Origin: Branchiostoma floridae
Taxonomy: Eukaryota; Chordata; Leptocardii; Amphioxiformes; Branchiostomatidae
Assembly (NCBI RefSeq): GCF_000003815.2
Contig: NC_049991.1
Span: 18,124,699-18,188,698, forward strand
Reading direction: 5' to 3'
Length of the DNA stretch: 64,000 bases
The notes under the pieces are model-generated. The model made no database searches, was not told the origin of the DNA, and worked only from the letters and a program-made list of their open reading frames with translations. This document shows positions 23,845-34,240 of this stretch, in pieces (the first letter of the stretch is position 1; each line of letters opens with the position of its first letter). The translations under genes were made by a program, and so were the position numbers.

Positions 23845-26590
23845 AGAGACAGCATTCAGTACGCCAGTTTATAGCAAGTTTTCATAGCATTTGCATGTCT
23901 CCCAGACTTTTCATTACCTGATGCAACACTGAGGACTTCGTTTCTCGGAATTCTCACTCCCTATACTTGTATGGCTACTAATGAGGGTAGCTGGCACGAT
24001 GTTAGCTGGCACCAGTGGCTTACTTTGCTTTTATATCTCGAAATCAAATAAGACCTGTCAGAACAGTCTAACATTAATACTTGTCAAAGTCACGAAGCCA
24101 GGGTTCACCAAAGTCTAACTTCTTCAAAGTTGATTTAGAAATCTTCATGATGCCTTTTACTATGTCGATGATTCAGACGAAAACTTAACAATTATTTCCC
24201 CTGAGGTGATACAAGGTGATGGCCGACCACCATAGAGCAAAAAAGGGTGGGTGTACTAAGGGTTGAAAATTTGATATATTAGACTTTTTGTTGTAGTTTA
24301 AACTGCACACAGTCCATTTATTGTAATGGAATTACAATAAATGAACTGTTTGAAATGAAATGAATTTATTTTAATGGAATTGTAATGGAAGTTCATTTAT
24401 TGTTATTCATTATTTTGACAAATGTATTAGTACAAATGTCACCATCGTCATCGGTCGGCTGCTACGCAGGCCAAAGGTTGAATTCTATTGGAGACAGCAT
24501 TCATTGCGTCAATTCATGGATAGTTTTCATAGCATGTGCATGTCTAGCAGACTTTTGATTACCCGCTACAACACTGATGCTTCGTTTCTCGGAATTCTCA
24601 TTCTCTATATATGTATGGATAATCATGATAGTTGGCACCAGTGACGTTTTTCGCTTTTATCTTCAAACAAAAGCAGACAGCCTGTCAGAACAGTCCAATG
24701 TTAAACTTTGCAAAGTCACGAAGCCAGGGTTCACCAAAGGCTACCTTCTCCGGAGTTATTCTAGAAATCTCCGAGCTGCCTTTCAGGATGCAGATGATTA
24801 AAAAAAAAAAAAACACCAACATTTCCCCTCGAAGTGATACAAAGTGAAGGTCGACCACCAAGGAGCAAGTGTACAAGAAAAGAGTGGGTGTTCTAATATA
24901 CTAGACTGTAACACTTTTATTGCAGTTTAAAGTTCACATACTTGATTTATTGTAATGGAAGCGCTGTCATTATTCATTAATATGGCAAATGTATTAGAAC
25001 AAAATTCAATCATCGTCATTATCGGTCGGCTGCTACGCGGGCAATGTGTTGAATTGTATTAGAGACAGCATTCAGTACGGCAGTTTACAGCAAATTTTCA
25101 TATCATTTGCATGTCTCCCAGACTTTCCATTAGTAATACCTGATTCAACACTGATGACTTCGTTTTTTTTATTTTTCACTCCCTATATAACGTTATGTGT
25201 GGGTAATAACGGTAGTTGGCACCAGTGACTTTTTTGCTTTTATCTTAAAACAAAAGTAGCCAGCCTTTCAGAAAAGTCCAATGTTAACACTTTGCAAGGT
25301 CACGAAGCCAGGGTTCACGAAAGCCATCTTCGTCGGAGTTAGTTGTGAAATCTCCGAGCGCGAGCTGCCTTTCAAAATGTAGATTATTAAAAAAAACTCG
25401 ACTCCATTTCCCCTCGAAGTGATACAAAGTAAAGGTCCACCACCAAAGAGCACGAGAACAAGAAAAGATAGACTGTAACATTTTTATTGCAGTTTCAATT
25501 GCGCACTGTTCATTCATTGTAATGGAAGTGCTATTGTTATTCATTATTTTGACAAATGTATTAGAACAAATATCATCATCGTTATCGGTCAGCTGCTACG
25601 CGGGCAATGTGTTGAGTTCCCTTGGAGACAGCATTCAGTACGTCAGTTCATGGATAGTTTTTATAGCATTTGAATGTCTGGCAGACGTTTGCGTGCCTGA
25701 TTCAACAATGATGCTCCGTTTCCGGAATTTTCACTCCCTATGTATGTATGGATAATAACGGTAGTTGGCACCAGTGACGTTTTTCGCTTTTATCTTCAAA
25801 CAAAAGCAGACAGCCTGTCAGAACGGTCCAACGTTAACACTTTACAAAGTCACGAAGTCAGGGTTCACCAAATACTACCCTTCTTCGGAGTTATTTGAGA
25901 GGTCTCTTAGCTGCCTTTCAAAATGTAAATGATTCGAAAGAAAAGTCCACCAACATTTCCCCGATGAGGTGAAGGTCGACCACCATTGAGCAAAAGAAAA
26001 TAATGGGTGTACTAGGAGACTTTTAGACTTTAATATAATAGACTGTACCACTGTAGTCATTATCGGTCGGCTGCTACGCGCGCAATATGTTGCATTCTAT
26101 TGGATACAGCATTCAGTACGGCAGTTCATGGATAGTTGGCATAGCATTTGAATATCTAGCAGACGTTTGCGTGCCTGATTCAACACTCATGGCTTAGTTT
26201 CTTGGAATTCTCTCTCTATATATGTATGGATAATAATGGTAGCTGGCACCAGTGGCGTTCTTCGCTTTTATATCTCGAAATGAAATTAGACAACCTATCA
26301 AAACAGTCTAAAGTTAACACTTTGGAAAGTCCCGAAGCGATCGTTCACGAAAGGTTACCCTCTTCAGAGTCACTTTAGAAATCTCCGGCTTATCTTTAAC
26401 TATGTACTAGATAATTTAGAAGAAAACTCAACAACCATTTCCCCCTGGAGTGATACAAAGTGAAGGCCGACAAACATAGAGCAAAAGGAAAGAAAAGAGT
26501 GGGAGTACTAATGTAATTTACTGTAACACTTTTACTGCAGTAAATCGCATACAGTTCATTTGTTGTAATGGAGGTGCTATCACAGAATTC
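23845..26590. repeat. Tandem array of roughly 560-bp units, about four to five copies
   Basis: TCGGTCGGCTGCTACGC (or one-base variants) recurs at 24,451, 25,022, 25,585 and 26,063, and GAGACAGCATTCA-type sequence at 23,847, 24,490, 25,062, 25,625 and 26,104. Each unit then has GTATGGATAAT, TTGGCACCAGTG, TCACGAAGCCAGGGTTCAC, CTGCCTTTCAAAATG and CTTTTATTGCAGTTT in order. Units differ by substitutions and indels up to about 90 bases, which indicates an old array. No conserved reading frame spans units. Confidence 0.8.
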
Positions 26591-26646
26591 ATTGTGTTGG
26601 GATTCCTCTTTATAGCCAGAGTAACCCCTAGCGTGGGGGACGTTGT

Positions 26647-26880
26647 CACTCACTCACTCACTCACTCACTCACTCACTCACTCACTCACTCACTCACTCA
26701 CTCACTCACTCACTCACTCACTCACGCACTCACTCACGCACTCACGCACTCACTCACGCACTCACTCACTCACGCACTCACTCACGCACGCACTCACTCA
26801 CGCACTCACGCACTCACTCATTCACTCACTCATTCACTCACTCACTCACTCACTCACTCACTCACTCACTCACTCACTCA
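26647..26880. repeat. ACTC tetranucleotide microsatellite
   Basis: About 234 bp of CACT repeats with scattered T-to-G changes (CACG) in the middle. It gives chance frames of THSL repeats in more than one phase; these are not genes. Confidence 0.98.
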
Positions 26881-26999
26881 AATTCAGAATTTCCTCCGGC
26901 ATCTCCTTCTAGTTTTCCTCTGTTTTTCTAGGCCCGCTGATGGACCCATTTTTCTACTTTTATTCAACCTTCAATGCATCTTCGACCTAAGTCTTTTTT

Positions 27000-27750
27000 T
27001 CAAGATTTCAAGGGTAGAGGAGGTTAGAGGTCCTGCCTTAGACTGTTTAGACATATCATTTACCTAAATAATGAATAAGATTGGTCCCAAAATAGAGTCT
27101 TGTGGAACGCCATACTTCACTGTGCGAAAGCCAGAAATGACTCCATTTACAGAAGTACAGTGCTGTCTTCCAGAGAGGTAGAAAGCGAACCAGTCAAGAC
27201 CTCCATCTTGGACACCGTACTTCAACAGTTTTTGAAGCAGGATAGCATGGTCTAATGTATCTAGCGTTTTAGAAAGATCGATGAATACAGCCCCTGTAAG
27301 GTCTCCAGATTTCATGGCTGTGAATCATTTCTCGACAAGTAAATGCTTTGCGGATCGTGCAGAGTGGTTAAGTATAAAACATGATTGCACCGTATACTAT
27401 TAGGAAGGATGTTGCTTTCGGTGAAATGCTGTGTCTCGTAAAGCTGGATATTCACAGCCATTTAAAGGAGTTTTGGACACAGCTGGTAAAATACTGACAG
27501 GTCTATAATTGTTGCTCTATCGCCAGCCTTGTGTATGGGTGTTACCCTCGCTCTCTTCCAAAACTATGGAAGCTCTTGTTTTTTTGTCAGTAACTCGTTC
27601 AAGATGGTTGTTAAAGGTGTGGCGATCACCTTGACCGCAGCCTTCAAAACTGTTATTGAGATGGTATAGGTCAGTAGCTTCTCTTGACAAAGTCTACTGA
27701 TATTTGTCTTGAGAAAGAAACAAGCGAGAAATCTTCTTACATAGACCAAG
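27000..27750 (-). pseudogene. CR1/L2-like LINE reverse transcriptase, decayed
   Basis: The minus strand from about 27,750 reads the N-terminal RT approach (PLTTILNELL, FWKRARVTPIHKAGD). A frameshift follows into NYRPVSILPAVSK, then QSCFILNHSA (ancestral QSGFRPNHS-like), LLVEK-stop-FTAM, GAVFIDLSKTLDTLDHA, WFAFYLSGR, and YGVPQDSILGPILFII, a TAG codon, VNDM. These are RT blocks in their usual order for Jockey/CR1-type LINEs. TGA replaces Trp after LLVEK, and TAG replaces Tyr in the expected IYVND. The catalytic YADD block has not survived. The element is inactive. The upstream endonuclease and downstream C-terminus are absent. Confidence 0.85.
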
Positions 27751-27815
27751 GGGCTAAGTAAGAGATGTCATGGTTTTCTGGATTGAGCTAGCTTCTCAAC
27801 CACTGTGCCAAAATG

Positions 27816-27840
27816 TTTTTTTTTGGGGGGGGGGGGCGAT
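27816..27840. repeat. T9-G12 homopolymer junction
   Basis: T9 at 27,816-27,824 is followed by G12 at 27,825-27,836 and CGATATC. Comparable junctions occur at 14,904-14,930, on the opposite strand at 35,950-35,969, and partly at 14,003-14,016. Nothing else around these sites is shared. Confidence 0.6.
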
Positions 27841-28641
27841 ATCTGGCGAGAAGCTCGTCCCTCCCACGTCGCCCCTCATTTTCATTATGCTGCTGATCTT
27901 GGATTTACCCAAAAGAGACGTGAGGGATTTTCTCTGATATCCTAACCTGAGCCCTGATTGATCTCCTCAGTGTAATGGCTCCTCTTTCTGGAGGCAACCA
28001 GTCTTTTGGTGCGATTTCTCAATGTCTATAGGTTTCCCAATCCTTCTCGTTCCTGTATGTCTCGCCTGGTCACGCAAGGGCATGATCTCCCGACTACCGT
28101 TGTCCATTGGACCATCATCAATATGATCAGCGGTTGGCGTGAGAAAAATGGAAGCAATGGAATTTATACTCTATTTTGCTCTTACATTTATTTTGTTTAA
28201 TGTTTATTGCCATACATTGTACGACGCGCATTTGTGCTATAAAATTCATGTTACTTCTTGATAGATTTCTAACCCGTTCCCACCGGTCATGTCAGTTTCG
28301 TCACTGGATGATGGACATATAACACTTCCATTTGGAGTAAAGGATTTTCGTGGGATCGTAGAACTCAACACGTTGGAAATAAAGTGGGAATGGAGGCAAT
28401 TCTGTTACGCAATATCGTATTTTACAACTTTATGCACACTGAAGAACCAATTGATGTTGGATTATAGACGATACATGGCTACTGCAAATGAGTCTATTTA
28501 CGTATTGATGGTAGGTTGCCTTTGTTCTTTCAGGGGATAGTTGTGACGTCCGCAACTAATGGCTTTAACTTGGACCTATTGTAAACGATACCCTCTTGTC
28601 ACATTCTGACTTGTTTCAAATTCCAGCCAGCCGTTAAAGTG

Positions 28642-28814
28642 AAATGAAAACATTTAGATGCATAGGTTAACAGGACCGAAGACACTCAGAGGAAAGACAA
28701 AAATAACACATAAGGACTGTTAATTTGATATTGACAGCAAAAAAACGAGACACAGGTGCTGTCTTATTTTTTCCACCAGCAAGAAAATGTGTATATAAGT
28801 GTCTTTGCTACGTA
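28642..28814 (+). repeat. Dispersed direct repeat, copy 1
   Basis: Shares AAATGAAAACATTTAGATGC, ACAGGACCGAAGACA, AGGAAAGACAAAAA and, at its end, GTCTTTGCTACGT with 30,213-30,375, in the same orientation. The middle is diverged. The 1.4 kb between the copies contains other repeats. Identity of the family is unknown. Confidence 0.6.
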
Positions 28815-29020
28815 CGGAAAATAATTGGTAAAGTAAAGGGATACACTTATGCCAACCAACTTTGCAACATAAACATACATTTTGTTTTTCGTTTAGCATA
28901 CTTTCATTATATAAGAAAATGATATAAGTAGCTATAGCTAGGGGACAATGATGACTCGATGTGAATCAGTACTCATCAAAGTACAATACTATTCTACACT
29001 CTCTTCCAACACAATACACT

Positions 29021-29283
29021 GTATAGACGGATCAAATTTCCAACGACCACTGTCGCCTTTTTCTAAATCAATACTGATGGCACATCAGATCAGAACGTAA
29101 ACTAGTGTGATCTTATTAACACGTGATCATGCGGATACGTGACGTCAGCGATTGGTCAAACGTGCCAGGAAGTTTATAACGCCCACCGTCTCTGTTCAAT
29201 ATTGGATGGAGTGCCGGCCCTGATGTGATTAGTTATCAGTATTGATCCTGAAGAGGTCGTTGAAAATTTGATCCGTGCATACC
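29021..29283. repeat. Foldback element with CTGAAGA-type hairpin arms
   Basis: The left arm 29,021-29,087 and right arm 29,220-29,283 are inverted. The right arm reads ATCAGTATTGATCCTGAAGA, GGTCGTTGAAAATTTGATCC, and the reverse complement of the left arm reads ATCAGTATTGAT, TTAGAAAAAGG, CGACAGTGGTCGTTGG, AAATTTGATCCGT. The left arm keeps a stem GGCGAC-AGTG-GTCGTT. The right arm has lost half of it. The spacer is about 130 bases. Confidence 0.6.
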
Positions 29284-29365
29284 TTTGTGTCGGAATAAAG
29301 CTGTACTATGGTTACTACTAACACAGATGAGCTTCAATGATGGTCGTCTCATCCTGTTGCTTAGT

Positions 29366-29430
29366 CTCGACACGTCGTGTTTAGGTGAGTGCACACAGGG
29401 GTGTGGAGTCAGGCCCTGGTAATAATGGGC
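29366..29430 (+). repeat. Short direct repeat, copy 1 (second copy 29,887-29,956)
   Basis: Both copies share CGACACGTCGTGTTTAGGTG-like and GTGGAGTCAGGCCCTGGTAA sequence, about 520 bases apart. Between them a further two-copy tandem (about 29,690-29,850) carries a CATTAGTTTTGGGG-like end and a TGGCTGGA-like start. Probably fragments of one decayed element. Confidence 0.5.
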
Positions 29431-30212
29431 GCAATGACTTGATTTTATGGATGACATCCGCGAGTGCATTTATTTTTCTGTTACATTCGCCTGTTCTAAA
29501 AAAAACATGTGGCCACATGCCACCCAATAGCATCCCTGTTCAATCAAAATTATATGCTTGCCAGAGGATCTGCTCTCCAGTGTAAGGGGGCAGATGGGCA
29601 GATTCAACATGATTGAACTGGCGACGATTGTCTCTAACAGTTTTACTAGACGTCAAAATAAAACAAACCAAGCCTGAGAAAGAATGGTCTGGATGTTTAT
29701 CCCGTGGTTTAGCAATTTTTTGACTGGACCCTTCTTTTTTTCGCCCTTGCGCATTAGTTTTGGGGTCTGGATGTTAAGCCCTTTGGTTAAGCTTAATTTT
29801 TGGCTGGATTTTTTCACCCTCGTACATTAGTTTTGAGGTATCCAGATGATGTCATCCATAGAATTACGTCCATGTGGCCTCATGTAGTCGGACACGCCGT
29901 GCTTAGGTGAGTGCACGCGCACACGGGGTTGTGGAGTCAGGCCCTGGTAATGGGCGAGTCGTCTTCACGCGCCAGGAAGGATTCACGGAGATTAGCGAGG
30001 CGCCGGATGATGACAAGGACGAGATGATCATGCTTCCATGGATGGATTAATGCACATGCCCTTCACCTTCTATCTAACCCTCACAGCATCCTTAAATGCC
30101 TTCTATCACCTCACCTCACCTAGTCCCATCCTCAGCTTGAGTGTCGTTTTTTTTTGTTGTTGTCTCAATGCGAAGAAATAATTTGATGATATCCCCAGTC
30201 ACCTGAGACATA

Positions 30213-30375
30213 AAATGAAAACATTTAGATGCATAGCTTCACAGGACCGAAGACAAAGGAAAGACAAAAAGAACTTTACAAGGAATCGTAATTTCCTATT
30301 GAGAAAAACAGTAAGAGATTAGTGGGGAAAATATATTTTCACCAACATTAGAATGTGCAAATGTCTTTGCTACGT
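30213..30375 (+). repeat. Dispersed direct repeat, copy 2
   Basis: Second copy of the repeat at 28,642-28,814, with the same order of blocks. It is followed at 30,395-30,460 by a fragment of the CTGANGA-repeat family, with GTAATAAC-ATAC-GTTATTAC (a perfect 8-bp hairpin) and AACGGTCAGACG. Confidence 0.55.
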
Positions 30376-31090
30376 CGATATAGATTAGACATCCAGGTAA
30401 TAACATACGTTATTACTCAAGCAACTGGGTATGATTTCCGAAACGGTCAGACGCTTCGACATATTCAAATCTAGCGACCATCTCTTGTAAAAAAATACTT
30501 CTAGATCAAAACAACTCGTGAATGGGAATGAAGGTGAATGATACACTTTTAGCTATGAGAGATACTGAGATTCAGTTTCTTCAACTTAAGTAAATTCTAG
30601 GGTAAAAAAGTACTTAAAAGCTAATTTGAAAGAAAACTAGCACTTACACAACCACCCAATATACATCATTTTTTCATTACCAATAACCCACGAGGCATAG
30701 CGACCGTCCCACAGAATGTACGAACGAAGGTGAATCTGTGGCATATGCGGATTTTTTTTAAAGGTAAAGTAGACCCGAAAGTAACTTGAAGATTTTTAAG
30801 ACTAAGAATAAATTTTCACCCGAAACATCAATTCATTTGCTTTTGGCCAGCTTACATTTAATCTCACTTCGTAAGAAGTTATGAGAAAAGTAAAATGCTT
30901 TTCTTTGCCATACACTTCCAATGACCCTTCCGGCGCTTGATTTGCGCACCTCTAAATATATACCTTCGATATATAGTAGAGTGGACTCATAGTTCAGCTA
31001 ACCTACATCAATCACACCGCAGTCATCCATCAGTGAGACATCTGGAGCCGCATAGTTTCTGAACCTTTATTCAGCCTGTTGGCCAAACTG

Positions 31091-31113
31091 GTTTCAATGA
31101 GTACAACTTCTTC

Positions 31114-31168
<55 letters not shown>
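31091..31168. repeat. AT dinucleotide microsatellite next to a CTGAAGA-GAAACC motif
   Basis: About 53 bp of TA repeats at 31,116-31,168. Directly before it, the minus strand reads CTGAAGA, 13 bases, then GAAACCAG. The microsatellite therefore sits at the edge of a fragment of another repeat. Confidence 0.9.
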
Positions 31169-31169
<1 letters not shown>

Positions 31170-33989
31170 CCATTTGAATGACCTGAATGACCTAGGTGTG
31201 AGGACCGTAACGTAGATAACCCAAGCCCAGAGCCGAGACTCTCTCCTGTGACGTGCAAGTTGGGTGAGCTAAAACTAACCATTTTTGACCTTCCAACCTT
31301 CTGCTGCAGAAGCACAGTCACCATTAGATGAACCGCACACAGGTTAGATGGAATACTGTGATAGTCAATTTACTACAAGAAGTTTAAAAGCAGGAACGTG
31401 ATTGTGAATGTTGTCAGGGGTGAAGGTCCGCGGTAATGTATTCATTCGGCGCCTCTGGAGTAGAGGTTGTCACCTTAGGTAAGTCCGCCCGTCACAAAAG
31501 CTTCACTCAAAACGAGCCACCGCAAATTAAAGGCATTGGCCTCCAAGAAGCTATCGAGTTTGAACCCCATGTTCTAAAACGTGTTATCGTAATTCCTCAT
31601 CACGATGGCAGTTGGCAGATTTTTACGTATCTTATAAAGGATATGGGGGGATATCAAATGAGCTCACGTTCTCATGCAGCTCACAAATCATGATTCCCCT
31701 TTCAGTGCTTTTAATTCTTTAATTCTTTCCAAAATCGCAACCACATCATCCCGTGATTTTCTGAGGGAAAATTTACATTCATTTTGTTATTAAAATAAGA
31801 TATCTTAGCCTGTTAGTTTCAGGAAAACGTACATAAATGATTCTATATGCTTGCAAGATAATGGACTGACTGCAAAAGCCAGTGCCAACTATATATTCTA
31901 ATCACATATAGGACTGAGTAAACGGTGTTTTCTGGGTACATTTAATGCCCTTGGGCACATGAAATGAACATTAAAACACATTTGGGCATCACCCAGCGTC
32001 AATGACCTGGTTGTTGGATGTCCATCGTCACTTCGATGATGATGAGTATACTTTTTATAACTTATATAAAAATCGTAAAGATAACAACAGCAACAGGAGA
32101 TAGCAAGTAGAAAAGGAATGACCCGATAAAATCATCAAATCCACGTCTTGCATTTCTGCTCTCTTATTACTGTCGCTTTGTAAACATACATAGCAGGCTA
32201 GGACTGTCATGATGTTTATGACCTTCTATTTCTTTCGAACTATAGAATGCCTGCCGAAGTTTATGCTAAAAGTTAGGACGAATTCAGAGCCATCGAACTT
32301 GTAAAGCACTCGCAAAACTTCCATCACTTTATGAAGTTACTTTACGAAGTTGTACGCTTAACGATTTAGCTCACCAGGCAAAATCTATACAACCTTAAAC
32401 TTTGTTTACAAACTTTTTGGGTGATTTTGAGTGCAAAGAAGAAATAAGTACGTCACTGGATAGCATTTTAATTGCTGCCACGATCTTCAAATCCAAGAAG
32501 CGGAAATCTCCAATATTATCAGGCAGGTAGGGCCAGATAGACAAATTGGTATACGTCTAATAATCAGTAGTGCATTAAGAGGGGTTAATTCCTAGGTTAC
32601 CGCTGCCATATTGTATTCTTTTCATTTTAACAAGCCGACGAATTAACCCACCGTTACTTGACACATGCGTAGGTTTGGAGATTTCCGTTGCAGTAACTTA
32701 TTGGGTTATTCAATTTCGCTTTAAGCATTATGAAGTGTGTTTTGCAACATTTAATATCTTAAGTCAATACAGTAAATATTTGAAGTGTTCTCTTTTACAT
32801 TGCAACCAAAGTTTTTACAAGTATAACTTCATTAGAATTGGGTGAAGAGGAATAAATATACGGTATGAGCGATTTTCACTCGTGTAAAACCTGTACGGAA
32901 AATGTACTTCTCATTCAGCAAACGTCGTCATCGCAACTTTTCTCGATTACCGTATTGATCTTGAAAGTAGCTTCATGTCCTATTACTACTGAATAGATAC
33001 GGGGCACTTAATGATTAAAAAGTTTCAAGTCCTTCTAAGCCAGTTAAGACGTCGTGAAAGGTGTGTGCATCTCAATCTCTATCTCTTAACAGTATAATAA
33101 TATAATGATAGATTATCTAATTCGGCTACCCGGTCAAGTTAATGAATAATTGTGAATACCTTTATTGTACATATATACCCACAGGGTTAAATACAGGTCG
33201 TAATGGAATGATAGTTGAAAGATACATTAAGTATTTACAATGCCAACCACCACAAGGATCATATTCTACTAAGTTCGACTTCTTCTCGCCTCTTTGTGAT
33301 CCTGAAAATGTAGGCACAGATATGTATTACAATGAAAAGTTTTATCTCATTCATACGGAATATGTTCATGCCTTGATAGGCTTACGTGACAGACCTTGCA
33401 GGCGTGGATTGACATCGCCAGTCACTGAGTGAGATTTTAGTGCGAACAATACACTAGTGACGCACATGCCCCTGCTTTTACCGGTTCAGGTTAGAAGCTG
33501 CTGTTAAAGACATCACATAAACCCTAGGATTTACTCGACCTCAAGCCGCCTGCACTGAACCATAATTCCATAACAATCACGAGCCGAACCCTCTGGCCAT
33601 AATACATCACTTGTTCCTATTTCATCCCATGCCAAAGTATTTGCTGCCACTTAACTCAACTTTGAAGCTAAAGCTACTAAACCATAGTTTGGTGTAACTA
33701 TCGACATCAGAAAACTCGTTAAAATGTTGGCGTCCTTCCAATCCCCCTTCCTTGTAAGAAGAAAGTGCAATCTTGGCGGCCTCTACTTTTTGAAGACTTC
33801 AGGCAACGGCACCAAAACAACTTTCAAGTGCACATCTATTACTAGCGTACTTTGTTGCCTCTATCATCAGAAATCTTTGAAAAAAATGTGGTTTCATTTG
33901 AGCAACAAAATATGATTTCAATTTATCCATAGAGATTTATCATATTTGTGGAAAGGTTGTCAAAATGGTCAACTATCACGTCTTCAAGA
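31169..33989. other. No gene seen
   Basis: Frames at 31,436-31,693 and 33,142-33,432 (96 codons) were inspected and not recognised. No repeat array. Confidence 0.5.
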
Positions 33990-34240
33990 TGTCAACCCGG
34001 GGACCAGGCTGAAAGGTTTGATCCACCAGTTCTCGGAGTGACACCTACTCTTTTCGATACTAGGTAGGTTTCTGGGGGGTGGGGTGGGGTTGGGGTTTAA
34101 CGTGATAGAGGTGAAGATTAACTCAAACACTGTATCTCTGCTTTACATCCCATTCTAAAGGTCGTCCCTAACCGAGGAAAGGTACTCATTTTCACCTGAC
34201 TCGAGAAAAAGGAGCAAAGGGTCTTCACTACGAGTACAAT
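33990..34240 (-). mobile_element. SINE body fragment, related to the SINE at 54,545
   Basis: On the minus strand CAGGTGAAAATGAGTACCTT, then CCTCGGTTAGGGACG matches the segment at about 54,644-54,675 on the plus strand. Further along, toward lower coordinates, it has a complement of AGGTTTGATCCACCAGTTCT and GGAGTGACACC. The tRNA-like head is not seen. Assigned by sharing with 54,545 and by position. Confidence 0.5.
34074..34096 (+). other. Strong G-quadruplex motif
   Basis: GGGGGG-T-GGGG-T-GGGG-TT-GGGG: four G runs of at least four with one- and two-base loops, inside the SINE fragment. A stable parallel quadruplex is predicted from such short loops. Biological use is unknown. Confidence 0.7.

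Noticed and set aside
26594-27067. 157-codon frame of repeated THSL residues
   Set aside because: Entirely the ACTC microsatellite read in frame; two phases give similar peptides.
28289-28540. 83-codon frame as an exon
   Set aside because: No recognisable domain or convincing splice sites; length is expected by chance.
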